DNA from: DATIUV01 sp049322755
Lineage (GTDB): Bacteria; Pseudomonadota; Gammaproteobacteria; Burkholderiales; UBA6910
Direction: 5' to 3'
Assembly (NCBI GenBank): GCA_049322755.1
Contig: JBMOQX010000037.1
Location: forward strand, 186,001-250,000
DNA length: 64,000 bases
The translations under genes were made by a program, and so were the position numbers. Below, one piece after another: positions 38,655 to 47,206 of the stretch; the first letter of the stretch is position 1; each line of letters opens with the position of its first letter. Below the pieces are notes generated by a model. That model was not told where the DNA came from, did no database searches, and worked only from the letters and a program-made list of their open reading frames with translations.

Positions 38655-40724
38655 TCAGGGCGTGCCGTAGCGCATCACCAAGCTGGGCGTGGTGTCGCCC
38701 GCCGCGCTGAACCGGGGCTCGGTCAGCAGGAAGACGCTGAACTCCGCGCCTTCGCCGCGCCGGCTTTCCACGGCGATGGTGCCGCCGTAGCGTTCCACCA
38801 GAGCATAGCTGATGGACAGCCCCAGCCCGGTGCCCTGCTGCTTCTTGGTGGTGAAAAACGGGTCGAAGATCCGGCTCAGGTGCTCCGGCGGAATCCCCGG
38901 CCCCGTGTCTTTGACCGTCAGCACCACGCCGCGATCCTCCCAGTCCCGCGAGCGCAGCGTGAGCGTCCCGCCGCCCTCCATCGCCTGAGCGGCGTTCACG
39001 ATCAGATTGATCAGCACCTGCTGCAGCTCGTTGCGGTTGATGTTGACGGGTCGGGTCGCGCGGTCCTCGCGCACCACCCGGATCTCGTGGCTCTGGAGCA
39101 GATGCCGCACCAGCAGCAGGCAGTCGTCCAGCACCGATTTCACGTCCACCCGTTCGACGTAGCCCGCGTACTCGGAAGGCCGCGCGAACTGCAGCAGCTT
39201 GGCGACGATCTCGCGGATACGGTTGACCTGCTGGTCGATGAGGCGGATCTCGTGGGCCACCGGCTCCGCGCCGTCCCCCAGCAGTTCCCGCAGCAGCTCG
39301 AGATTGCCCTGGATCACCGCGATCGGATTGTTGATCTCGTGGGCCACGCCGGCGGTGAGCTCACCGATCGCCGCCAGCTTCTCCGACATCACCAGCTGGC
39401 GCTGGGCATCCACCAGGTAGCGGTTGGCCTGCTCCAGCTCCCGCGTGCGCTCCAACACCTTCATGTCGAGCTCGTCCGCCAGCTTCTTCAGTTCGCGGTT
39501 CTTCGCCTGCAGTCCGTCCAGCAGGCGGTCGAAATGCTGCGCCAGCTGCCCGATCTCGTCCCGGCTCACCATCGGCCCGACGCGGGCGTCGGCGTCCCCG
39601 GACTCGACCGCGCTCATGGTGCTGCTCATGCGCTCGAGCGGACGGAACACGGCCCGCGCCCAGCGCAGCGACAGAAACGTGCCGAACAGCATGACCAGCG
39701 CGAACAGGCCCACCAGGACCCACAGGGCATTGCGCTTGGCTTCCATGAACGGCGTTTCCAGATAACCCACGTAGAGCATGCCGATGCGCTTGCCGAAGCT
39801 GTCGGTGACGGGCTCGTAGGCGGAGACGTACCAGTCGTTGACCACGAACGCCCGGTCGAGCCAGGTCTGGCCCTCTTCCAGCACCTTCCTGCGCACCTCG
39901 GCCGAGACCCGCGTGCCCAGCGCCCGTTCGCCCTGGAACAGGCGCACGTTGGTGGCGACGCGCACGTCGTCCAGGAACAGCGTCGCCGTGCCCTGGCTGC
40001 CCAGCGGCAGGGACTCGGGCCGGTAGACGATGCTGTTGATGTTGTCGACGAACTCCAGGTTGCCGTTGAGGAGGACGCCGCCGTGCAGCACCCCCACCAG
40101 GCGCTGTTCGAGGTCGTAGATCGGCGCGGCCGCGTGGATCACCATGCCGCGATCCTCGTGCTCGCGGCTCGTGGGCGCGGCCTTCGGTGTCGGCAGCAGC
40201 TTCACGAAAGCGCGCTCCCGTAGCCGCACGTCGATGGCCGCCAGCTGATCCGGCGAGTACACGTCCACGGTCGTGCCGCTGCGTCCGGAAGCGGCCGCCT
40301 CGACGATGGGCCAGCGCAGGTAATTGGCGGGCGTCGACAGCGCGTTGCCGCTGGCCACGACATCGCCCGCAGGGTCCAGCACCTGCAGGAAATCCAGGCG
40401 ATGGTCGTCGCGCTGCGCCGCCAGCAGCCCCTCGAGGGCCTTGACGTCGGCGCCGGCCAGCGCCTGCGCCAGGCGGTTGGACCCGGCGGCGCCGCGCACA
40501 TCCGCGCCGACCCCCTGCACCACGCGTGCAAAATAGCTGTTCGCGACGGTGAGGTCGCTGTTGACCTTGAAGATCAGCAGCCGCTGGTGCGAGGTGTCGC
40601 TCCAGTACACCAGCAGCGCCACCAGCAGCGGCAGCACCACCACCAGCGGCAGCAGCACCATGAACACCAGCTTGGTGCGTACCGAGGAGCGATAACGCCG
40701 GACCAGTTTTTCGATCAGGGCCAT
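38655..40724 (-). CDS. Membrane sensor histidine kinase with Cache domain
   Basis: Two-component sensor of 689 residues. A transmembrane helix (about 20-40), a large periplasmic Cache-type sensor region (about 45-325), a second helix (about 333-355) and HAMP linker (to about 408) come first. A coiled coil and HisKA follow, with phosphorylated His462 in AGVAHEINNPIAVIQG. The HATPase domain carries DTGPGIPPEH and GTGLGLSISYALVERYGG. It follows the NtrC-type regulator gene by 65 bases and precedes mobB. The ligand is unknown. Context points to a signal tied to molybdenum/tungsten or formate metabolism. Confidence 0.88.
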   Translation of the reverse strand: MALIEKLVRRYRSSVRTKLVFMVLLPLVVVLPLLVALLVYWSDTSHQRLLIFKVNSDLTVANSYFARVVQGVGADVRGAAGSNRLAQALAGADVKALEGLLAAQRDDHRLDFLQVLDPAGDVVASGNALSTPANYLRWPIVEAAASGRSGTTVDVYSPDQLAAIDVRLRERAFVKLLPTPKAAPTSREHEDRGMVIHAAAPIYDLEQRLVGVLHGGVLLNGNLEFVDNINSIVYRPESLPLGSQGTATLFLDDVRVATNVRLFQGERALGTRVSAEVRRKVLEEGQTWLDRAFVVNDWYVSAYEPVTDSFGKRIGMLYVGYLETPFMEAKRNALWVLVGLFALVMLFGTFLSLRWARAVFRPLERMSSTMSAVESGDADARVGPMVSRDEIGQLAQHFDRLLDGLQAKNRELKKLADELDMKVLERTRELEQANRYLVDAQRQLVMSEKLAAIGELTAGVAHEINNPIAVIQGNLELLRELLGDGAEPVAHEIRLIDQQVNRIREIVAKLLQFARPSEYAGYVERVDVKSVLDDCLLLVRHLLQSHEIRVVREDRATRPVNINRNELQQVLINLIVNAAQAMEGGGTLTLRSRDWEDRGVVLTVKDTGPGIPPEHLSRIFDPFFTTKKQQGTGLGLSISYALVERYGGTIAVESRRGEGAEFSVFLLTEPRFSAAGDTTPSLVMRYGTP

Positions 40725-40789
40725 CGGCCGATGGTTCTCGTGCCCGGCGCCGGGGAAGGCGGGAGCGGCTCAGCCGCGGGCGGCCGCGC

Positions 40790-42196
40790 CTACGCCGCCT
40801 GCCACAGCGCGCACTTGCGTTCCAGGGTCTTGCGCGAAATGCCCAGGCGGCGCGCCGCCTCGGACTTGTTGCCCGAGACCGCGCGCAGCACGTCCAGGAT
40901 ATGCCGCTTTTCCACGTCCTCCAGCGACGCGGCCGCGGATGCGCCGGCCCCCGCCGAGGGCGCCCGCAGCCCCAGGTTCTCCAGCGGCACGCGGCCGAGA
41001 ATCAGGGAGCGCTCGAGCAGGTTGCGCAGCTCGCGCGCGTTCCCCGGCCATTGATACGCCATGAGGGCGTCGGTGACTTCCCGGGTCAGCGGCACCGGCG
41101 GCATGCCCAGCTGAGCCGACAGCTGCGCCATGAAATGGCGCGCCAGCACCAGGATGTCCTCCCGCCGCTCCCGCAGCGGCGGAATATGAATGTTCACCAC
41201 GTCGAGCCGGTAGAACAGGTCCTCCCGAAAGCGGCCGGAGGCCACCATGGGGGCGAGGTCGCGGTTGGTGGCGGCGACGATGCGCACGTCCACCGGCACT
41301 TCGCGCTCGGCGCCCACCGGACGGATTTTCTTTTCCTCCAGCACGCGCAGCAGCTTGGTCTGCATCGCCAGCGGCAGCTCGCCGATCTCGTCCAGGAACA
41401 GGGTGCCGCCCTGGGCGTAGAAGAACAGACCGTTGCGGGTATCGGTGGCGCCGGTGAAGGCGCCCCGTACATGGCCGAACAGTTCGCTCTCGATGAGCTC
41501 GGGCGAAATCGCGCCGCAGTTGAGCGGCACGAACGGGCGCGCGGCGCGCCCGCTGAGGGCGTGCAGCGCCCGCGCCGCCACCTCCTTGCCGGTTCCCGAC
41601 TCGCCCTGGATCAGCACGGTGCTGGGCACCGTCGCCAGGCGCGTCACGATCTGGCGCAGTTCCTCTACGGCCGCCGACCCGCCGACGATGCCCTCGAGGC
41701 CGCCGCGCTTCTGCACCTCGCGGCGCAGCACATAGTTCTCCCGCGCCAGCCGCGCCCGGTCCAGGCTGCGCTGGATCGAGTTCAGAATCTGGTCGATGCG
41801 AAACGGCTTGAGGATGAAATCCGACGCGCCGGCCCGCAGCGCGTCGATGGCGGACTCGAGGTCGGCAAATGCCGTGATCAGGATGACTTCGCCCTGGAAC
41901 CCGGCGTCCCGCAGCTCCCGCAGCCAGACCACCCCCGCCTTGCCCGGCAGCGCGATGTCGAGAATGACGAGATCGAAGTGGCAGCGCTCTACCAGCCGGC
42001 CGCCTTCTTCCGCGCTGGCAACGGCTTCCACCATGCCGCACCCGCGGTGCTTGAGCGCCCGGGTGAGGAAGCTGCGCATCCCCTCCTCGTCATCTACCAC
42101 CAGCACCGAATGCTGCTGCCAGCCGCCGACATCGCCGGTCGGGCGGGTTCGCTCGCGCGCTCCGTCGGCGCCTGCAACGGCGTCAGATAAGGCCAT
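40790..42196 (-). CDS. NtrC-type sigma-54-dependent response regulator
   Basis: Response regulator of 468 residues. The receiver domain has the acidic pocket VVDDEEG and phosphoacceptor Asp80 in LVILDIALPGKAG. The central AAA+ domain has Walker A GESGTGKE (198-205), the sigma-54 contact loop GAFTGA (245-250) and Walker B GGTLFLDEIGEL. The C-terminal Fis-type helix-turn-helix ends NKSEAARRLGISRKTLERK. A GGAGGGG site precedes the ATG. Paired with the kinase gene downstream. A sigma-54 promoter in this window (61425-61440, before moaA) is a candidate target. Confidence 0.92.
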   Translation of the reverse strand: MALSDAVAGADGARERTRPTGDVGGWQQHSVLVVDDEEGMRSFLTRALKHRGCGMVEAVASAEEGGRLVERCHFDLVILDIALPGKAGVVWLRELRDAGFQGEVILITAFADLESAIDALRAGASDFILKPFRIDQILNSIQRSLDRARLARENYVLRREVQKRGGLEGIVGGSAAVEELRQIVTRLATVPSTVLIQGESGTGKEVAARALHALSGRAARPFVPLNCGAISPELIESELFGHVRGAFTGATDTRNGLFFYAQGGTLFLDEIGELPLAMQTKLLRVLEEKKIRPVGAEREVPVDVRIVAATNRDLAPMVASGRFREDLFYRLDVVNIHIPPLRERREDILVLARHFMAQLSAQLGMPPVPLTREVTDALMAYQWPGNARELRNLLERSLILGRVPLENLGLRAPSAGAGASAAASLEDVEKRHILDVLRAVSGNKSEAARRLGISRKTLERKCALWQAA

Positions 42197-42213
42197 GCCC
42201 CCTCCAAGGAAAT

Positions 42214-42233
42214 TTCATTGATTTAGCAATGAA
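42214..42233. repeat. Inverted repeat upstream of the NtrC-type regulator gene
   Basis: Perfect 7-base arms TTCATTG and CAATGAA with a 6-base AT-rich centre, 18 bases before the regulator ATG. It could be an operator for autoregulation or a leader hairpin. The rest of the 149-base gap to tupA holds a small GC hairpin (42262-42278) without a T run. Confidence 0.45.
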
Positions 42234-42345
42234 TTAGACCACGGAATGGGACATTTTGTCCACACCGGCAAAGCCTGCCGGAGGGTCCCGGACCGGCGGC
42301 GCACCCGTCCGCCCCGAAACTATTCCCGTTACTTGAGCGAGTTAC

Positions 42346-43173
42346 TCAGTTTTTGGCGTTGGGGAAGAACAACGGCTCACCGCCGATCCGGTACGCCCCG
42401 ATGGTCGCCTGGCCGGCGGGCGACACCAGCCAGTCGATGAAGGTCTGCCCCATCTCCTTCTTCACGCTGGGACACCTGGCCGGGTTCACCAGGATGACCC
42501 CGTACTGGTTGAACAGGCGCTCGTCGCCTTCGACCACGACGGCCAGGTCCGCCCGGTTCTTGAACGAGAGCCAGGTTCCGCGGTCGGCCAGCGCGTAGGC
42601 GTCCATCTGCGCCGCAACGTTGAGCGTCGCGCCCATCCCAGACCCGGTTTCGCGATACCACGGCCCCCTGGCACCGGCGAGATCGACTCCGGCCGCCTGC
42701 CACAGCCGCAGCTCGGCCTTGTGGGTGCCGCTGTTGTCTCCCCGGGAGGCGAACGGCGCCCTGGCGTCGGCAATCTTCTTCAGCGCCTTGGTGATGTCCT
42801 TGCTGCCGGCAACCCCGGCCGGATCGGACTTCGGCCCCACCAGAATGAAGTCGTTGTACATGACCGGGTAGCGCTTGACGCCGTGTCCTTCGGCGACAAA
42901 TTTCTCCTCGGAGCTCCGGTCGTGCACGAACACCACGTCGGCGTCGCAGCGCCGGCCCGTTTCCAGCGCCTGGCCTGTCCCCTGCGCCACGACCCGCACC
43001 TCGATTCCGGTCTCCGCCTTGAACTTCGGCAGGATCTCCTTGAACAGGCCCGAGTTCTCGGTGGACGTGGTGGAAGACACCGTGATGAATCGATCCGCAC
43101 CGGCACCTTCGGCGCTCGCGGTCAGGGCGAGCGCCACCGACACCAGGATCGAGAACCTTCGGATCAGTTCCAT
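42346..43173 (-). CDS. tupA: Tungstate ABC transporter substrate-binding protein
   Basis: Periplasmic binding protein of 275 residues. A signal peptide (about 1-26) precedes the TupA anion-binding motif STTSTENSGLFKEILPKF at about 34-51. Other family blocks are YPVMYNDFILVGPKSDPAG, FASRGDNSGTHKAELRLW and RETGSGMGATLNVAAQMDAY. The TTS-type motif and RGDxSGTH block favour tungstate over molybdate, although some homologues bind both. It overlaps tupC by 10 bases and is the last gene of tupB-tupC-tupA. Confidence 0.92.
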   Translation of the reverse strand: MELIRRFSILVSVALALTASAEGAGADRFITVSSTTSTENSGLFKEILPKFKAETGIEVRVVAQGTGQALETGRRCDADVVFVHDRSSEEKFVAEGHGVKRYPVMYNDFILVGPKSDPAGVAGSKDITKALKKIADARAPFASRGDNSGTHKAELRLWQAAGVDLAGARGPWYRETGSGMGATLNVAAQMDAYALADRGTWLSFKNRADLAVVVEGDERLFNQYGVILVNPARCPSVKKEMGQTFIDWLVSPAGQATIGAYRIGGEPLFFPNAKN

Positions 43174-43892
43174 AACAGTTCTCCTCGAATGAACGCGCCG
43201 GCCTCGCGCGAAGCCGGCTGGGAGAAAAACCGCTCGGCGGGCGCCTGCTCCAGCAGCCGACCTTCGTTCAGGAACAGGATCTCGTCGGCGAAGTGTTTCG
43301 CCAGCCCGAGGTTGTGGGTGGTCATGATGATCTTGGCGCCGGCATCGTGGATCGTCTGGATGATGTGGTGCACGGCACGAGCGGCAGTCGGATCGAGATT
43401 TGCCGTCGGTTCGTCGAGAAACAAGACCTCCGGCCGCATCGCCCAGGCCCGCGCCAGCGCCAGGCGCTGCTGCTCGCCGCCCGAGAGCACGCGCGCCTGG
43501 CTTTGCGCCAGACGGTCCAGCCCCACCCGTTCGAGGGCCTCGTGGGCGCGCCGCGCACGCTCGGAACCGGAAACGCCGGCCAGGGCCAGCGCATAGGTCA
43601 CGTTCCCCAGCGCCGAGCGCCGCAGCATCACCGGCCGCTGGAACACCATCGCCTGGCGCGGTCCCGCCCTGCGACGATGCCCAGCGTTCCATTTGACCGC
43701 GCCCGAGGTCGGCGCCAGCAATCCGTGGCAGATGCGCATGAGCACGCTCTTGCCCGCGCCGTTGGGCCCCAGGATCACGGTTCGCGGCCCGGCCTCGATA
43801 CGCGCCGAGATGCGATCGAGTATGGTCCGGCCGCCGGCGCTAAAAGTGACGTCGTCGAGCTCGAGCGGCAGCAGGGTTGGCGGGGTGCGCAT
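43164..43892 (-). CDS. tupC: Tungstate ABC transporter ATP-binding protein
   Basis: ABC ATPase of 242 residues. Walker A GPNGAGKSVLMR is near residues 42-53, the Q-loop AMVFQRPVMLRRSALGNV, signature LSGGEQQRLALARAWAMRPE, Walker B LFLDEPTANLDP and H-loop IIMTTHNLGLAKHFADE are intact. MVFQxPVMLRRS is typical of the TupC/CysA-like group. It starts 3 bases after tupB and overlaps tupA. Confidence 0.92.
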   Translation of the reverse strand: MRTPPTLLPLELDDVTFSAGGRTILDRISARIEAGPRTVILGPNGAGKSVLMRICHGLLAPTSGAVKWNAGHRRRAGPRQAMVFQRPVMLRRSALGNVTYALALAGVSGSERARRAHEALERVGLDRLAQSQARVLSGGEQQRLALARAWAMRPEVLFLDEPTANLDPTAARAVHHIIQTIHDAGAKIIMTTHNLGLAKHFADEILFLNEGRLLEQAPAERFFSQPASREAGAFIRGELLWN

Positions 43893-43895
43893 GCG

Positions 43896-44600
43896 CTAGC
43901 CGTACCGCCGTTGGACCAGCCGCTTCACGCCGTAGGCTGCGCCGTTGAGCAGCAGCACCAGGGAGATGAGCACGATGCCCAGGCCCAGCGCGAGCGGCAG
44001 GTCGCCCTTGCTGGTTTCCAGCGCGATGGCGGTGGTCATCACCCGCGTCACGCCGTCGATGTTCCCGCCCACGATCATCACCGCGCCCACTTCCGCCGCC
44101 GCGCGCCCGAATCCCGCCAGCACGACGGTGACGAGCGAGAATCGCGTGTCCCACAGCAGGGTCAGCATCGCGCGCCCCGGCCCGGCGCCGAGCGAGCGCA
44201 GCTGCTCCGAATACTCGGTCCATGCATCCTCGATCACCTGGCGCGACAACGCGGCCACGATGGGCGCGATGAGGATGGTCTGGGCGATGATCATCGCCGC
44301 CGGCGTGAACAGCAGGCCGTGGTCCCCCAGCGGCCCGGCGCGCGAAAGCAGCAGGTACACCAGCAGGCCGATGACCACCGGCGGCAGGCCCATGAGCGCG
44401 TTGAGGACGACGATCAGTGTTTGGCGGCCCGGAAACCGCCCCACCGCCGCCGCGGCACCGACGGGCAGCGCGAGCAGGCTGGCAATCACGGTCGCACTGA
44501 GGCTCACGCGCAGGCTGAGCAAAACGATCTCCACCAGTTCGCCGTCGGCGCTGGCGATCATGGTCGCCGCCTGCTGGAACGCGAGGCCGATCGTCGTCAT
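43896..44600 (-). CDS. tupB: Tungstate ABC transporter permease
   Basis: Inner-membrane permease of 234 residues with about five helices. The EAA-type loop is EQLRSLGAGPGRAMLTLLWD. Family blocks MGLPPVVIGLLVYLLLSRAG and AEVGAVMIVGGNIDGVTRVM match TupB. It is the first gene of the tup unit. The intergenic region upstream contains a perfect FNR/Anr box and the divergent HTH-PBP regulator gene. Confidence 0.92.
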   Translation of the reverse strand: MTTIGLAFQQAATMIASADGELVEIVLLSLRVSLSATVIASLLALPVGAAAAVGRFPGRQTLIVVLNALMGLPPVVIGLLVYLLLSRAGPLGDHGLLFTPAAMIIAQTILIAPIVAALSRQVIEDAWTEYSEQLRSLGAGPGRAMLTLLWDTRFSLVTVVLAGFGRAAAEVGAVMIVGGNIDGVTRVMTTAIALETSKGDLPLALGLGIVLISLVLLLNGAAYGVKRLVQRRYG

Positions 44601-44699
44601 TGGCGGTGACCCATTGCGGCCCGGCGGGAGCCCGCGGGCATATCAACAGGGAAAACCGCCCAAAATTCGAACGGAGGGAATTGGCGTCGCCGACCCAGA

Positions 44700-44713
44700 T
44701 TGATATGCATCAA
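44700..44713. promoter_or_regulatory. FNR/Anr-type box between tupB and the HTH-PBP regulator
   Basis: TTGAT-ATGC-ATCAA matches the FNR/Anr consensus TTGAT-N4-ATCAA at all ten positions. On the plus strand, TTGCCA (44715-44720) and TATCAC (44737-44742) form a possible promoter that would put the box centre near -41.5, the usual activating position. Two TATCAAC direct repeats (44641, 44729) also lie in this region and may be regulator sites. Confidence 0.65.
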
Positions 44714-44773
44714 GTTGCCAAATATTTTTATCAACGTATCACAATGTTATCCTTGCCTTTTCTTGTGTGAAAT

Positions 44774-45898
44774 ATGATATGGAAAGCATATATGCGGCAT
44801 TTCGAACCGGAGCTCCGCTGGCGTTGGAGCGGTGATCTGGATCCTGTCTCGGCGAGCCCCCCGTTCCGACTTCTGGCCGCGGTGCGGTCGAACGGGTCGC
44901 TCCGGCAGGCGGCCAAGGCCCTCGGCACGTCCTATCGGCACGCCTGGGGCGTACTGGGGGCGTGGGAACAGCGGCTGGGCAAGCCGCTGGTGACGCTCGA
45001 GCGCGGCCGCGGCGCCCGCCTGACCGCGCTGGGCGAGAAGCTGCTGTGGGCCGAGCGCCGGGCCCAGGCCCGCATCGCCCCCGAGCTCGACCGCATCGCG
45101 GACGAGTTCGAGCGCGCGTTGAGCGCCGAGTTCGGCGCCGCCGCCGCCATCAACCTCACCGTGCGGGCGAGCCACGACCTGCTGCTGGCGCGGGTACGCG
45201 ATCGGCTCAGCTGGGAGCCCGAATTCACGCTGCAGGTAGACTTCCGCGGCAGCCTGGACAGTCTGGCGGACCTGTGGCGCGGGCATTGCCAGCTCGCCGG
45301 CTTCCACGTTCCCACGCCGACCGGTCCCGGGCGGCCGGCGGAGATCGGCCGCTGGCTGAAGCCGCGCCAGCACCGGGCCATTCGCTTCGCCGAACGGGAA
45401 CAGGGCCTGATGCTGGCGCCGGGGAATCCGCGCGGTATCGCCGGCCTGACAGATCTGGTCCGTCCGGGCGTGCGCTTCATCAACCGCCAGCGGACCTCCG
45501 GGACCCGGATCCTGTTCGACCGGCTGCTGGACGAGGCCGGCATCGACGCGCGCCGCATCGAGGGCTACGGCACGGAGGAATTCACCCATCTCGCGGTCGC
45601 GGCGACGGTGGCGGGGGATGGCGCCGACTGCGCATTCGGCATTCGCGCGGCCGCGGCCCAGTTCGGCCTCGACTTCATCCCCATCGCGCGGGAGAGCTAC
45701 GCGCTCGCCTTCCGGCGGGAGCTTGCCGGGCACCCCGGCGTCCAACGCCTGGTGGCGTTCCTCGGAAGTGCCGAATTCCAGGCCATGGCAGAACGCCTGC
45801 CGGGTTATGATCCGCGCGGTGCGGGCGAGATCGTCGAGGTCGATGCTTTCCTGGGAATCCCGGGCTCTGCCGGACCCTTGGCGGGACCCCCGGCGTAG
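44774..45898 (+). CDS. One-component regulator: ModE-type HTH fused to a PBP-like domain
   Basis: Protein of 374 residues. The N-terminal LysR/ModE-like winged helix spans about 28-90, with LLAAVRSNGSLRQAAKALGT then SYRHAWGVLGAWEQ. A periplasmic-binding-protein-like domain (PBP_like type) spans about 130-350, with QQGLMLAPGNPRGI-like and RFINRQRTSGTRILFD blocks. There is no signal peptide, so the binding domain is cytoplasmic and presumably senses an oxyanion or cofactor intermediate. It is divergent from tupBCA and upstream of a FecCD-type importer. A second ATG at 44792 has a better ribosome site (GGAAAG). Confidence 0.85.
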   Translation: MIWKAYMRHFEPELRWRWSGDLDPVSASPPFRLLAAVRSNGSLRQAAKALGTSYRHAWGVLGAWEQRLGKPLVTLERGRGARLTALGEKLLWAERRAQARIAPELDRIADEFERALSAEFGAAAAINLTVRASHDLLLARVRDRLSWEPEFTLQVDFRGSLDSLADLWRGHCQLAGFHVPTPTGPGRPAEIGRWLKPRQHRAIRFAEREQGLMLAPGNPRGIAGLTDLVRPGVRFINRQRTSGTRILFDRLLDEAGIDARRIEGYGTEEFTHLAVAATVAGDGADCAFGIRAAAAQFGLDFIPIARESYALAFRRELAGHPGVQRLVAFLGSAEFQAMAERLPGYDPRGAGEIVEVDAFLGIPGSAGPLAGPPA

Positions 45899-46169
45899 GG
45901 CCGGGTATCGCTGGCGGCGCTGGGCGCTGGCTGCCGCGCTGGCGCTGCCCGCAGCGACAACGGGGATTCCGGCGGCGAGCGCGGCGGCGATTGCGGACGA
46001 CGCCGGCCTCCGCGTCATCGGCGTGCGTTGGCTCGGCGCGGTGTTGTACCCTGACGCATTCCCGGCCGACCTGCGGGCGCAGACCCGCGCCTTTTACCGG
46101 ATGTTCTATCACACCGATCTCACCGAAGCGCAACTTGACCCGTTGCTGGGTTCCGCGAACCGCCGATGA
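45843..46169 (+). pseudogene. Deletion remnant of an ABC importer substrate-binding protein
   Basis: Open frame of 108 codons. It has a signal peptide (about 22-48, RWALAAALALPAATTG to ASAAA) and then IADDAGLRV, which resembles the mature start of FecB/BtuF-type binding proteins. It jumps straight to LYPDAFPADLRAQTRAFYRM and FYHTDLTEAQLDPLL, the usual C-terminal tail of that family. Roughly 250 residues of the ligand-binding lobes are missing, with the junction near 46005-46025. The frame stays open, and its stop overlaps the permease start (ATGA). The start codon lies inside the preceding regulator gene and is uncertain. Reading as an intact small protein is the alternative. Confidence 0.7.
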
Positions 46170-47206
46170 CCGATGTGGCCATTGCCGTGCGTTCGCACCC
46201 GGCCGGCGGCTGGGCGTATCCCGTCGGCGCCGGCCTGCTGCTGGCGCTGATCCTGATCGCGTTCACGGTCGGGCAGTACCCGGTGCGGCCGCAGGAGTTG
46301 GCCGCCGCGCTCTGGAACGCCCTTGCCGGCGGCGGCGACGATGCCGCCGCGGCGACGGTCAACACCGTCATCTTCCAGATTCGCGGGCCGCGCATCCTGG
46401 CCGCGGTGCTGGTGGGCGCCGCGCTGGCCGCCGCGGGCGCGGCCTACCAGGGCATGTTCCGCAATCCGCTGGTCTCGCCCGACATTCTGGGCGTGTCCTC
46501 GGGCGCCGCGCTGGGGGCGGCCATCGCGATATTCCTCTCGCTGGGGATCTATGCGATCCAGGGCTTCGCCTTTCTCGGCGGTCTCGCGGCCGTGGTGGTG
46601 GTCTACGCCGTCGGCGCGTCGGTGAAGCGGCACGATCCGCTGCTGACCCTGATCCTGGCCGGCGTGGTGATCGGCACGCTGCTGGGCTCGTGCCTCGCGC
46701 TGATCAAGTACCTGGCCGACCCGTACAACCAGCTGCCCGCGATCACCTTCTGGCTGCTGGGCAGTCTCGCCGCCGTCGCTCCCGGCGATCTCTGGGTCGC
46801 CGCGCCGTTCGCGGCCGTGGGGCTCGTCCCCATGTATCTGCTGCGCTGGCGCATGAATCTGCTCTCGCTCCCCGACGACGAGGCCCGCGCACTGGGGGTC
46901 AACACCGGCACGCTGCGGCTCACGGTGGTGTGCGCCGCGACGCTGATGACCGCCGCCAGCGTCGCCATCAGCGGCGTGATCGGCTGGGTCGGCCTGCTGG
47001 TCCCGCACGCCGCGCGGCTCGTCGTGGGGCCGGATTTCGGCCGGCTGCTGCCGCTCTCCATGCTGTTCGGCGCGGTCTACCTCCTGGGCGTCGACACGCT
47101 GGCGCGCACCATCGCACCGATCGAGATTCCGCCCGGCGTGCTGACCGCGCTCATCGGCACGCCGGTGTTCCTGTGGCTGCTGGCGACGACGCGGCGGGGC
47201 TGGTGA
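46166..47206 (+). CDS. FecCD-family ABC importer permease (MolB-like)
   Basis: Permease of 346 residues with about ten transmembrane helices, of the BtuC/FecCD/MolB type. Signature blocks are RGPRILAAVLVGAALAAAGA, YQGMFRNPLVSPDILGVSSG, and SVAISGVIGWVGLLVPHAAR, and the C-terminal TIAPIEIPPGVLTALIGTPV. Such importers move siderophores, haem, cobalamin or molybdate/tungstate (MolBC). The molybdenum setting favours an oxyanion, but sequence alone does not decide. The start overlaps the binding-protein remnant. Confidence 0.88.
   Translation: MTDVAIAVRSHPAGGWAYPVGAGLLLALILIAFTVGQYPVRPQELAAALWNALAGGGDDAAAATVNTVIFQIRGPRILAAVLVGAALAAAGAAYQGMFRNPLVSPDILGVSSGAALGAAIAIFLSLGIYAIQGFAFLGGLAAVVVVYAVGASVKRHDPLLTLILAGVVIGTLLGSCLALIKYLADPYNQLPAITFWLLGSLAAVAPGDLWVAAPFAAVGLVPMYLLRWRMNLLSLPDDEARALGVNTGTLRLTVVCAATLMTAASVAISGVIGWVGLLVPHAARLVVGPDFGRLLPLSMLFGAVYLLGVDTLARTIAPIEIPPGVLTALIGTPVFLWLLATTRRGW

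Noticed and set aside
42262..42278. Hairpin CCGGCA / TGCCGG after tupA as a terminator
   Set aside because: Six-base stem with no T run on either strand; at best a weak pause site.
42328..42346. Tandem GTTACT repeat (period 13) at the tupA stop codon
   Set aside because: Two short copies, one inside the coding end; too short to distinguish from chance.
44601..44699. Sigma-54 promoter for tupBCA
   Set aside because: The nearest GC/CC pair on the complementary strand has 9 rather than 10 intervening bases, so the invariant spacing fails.
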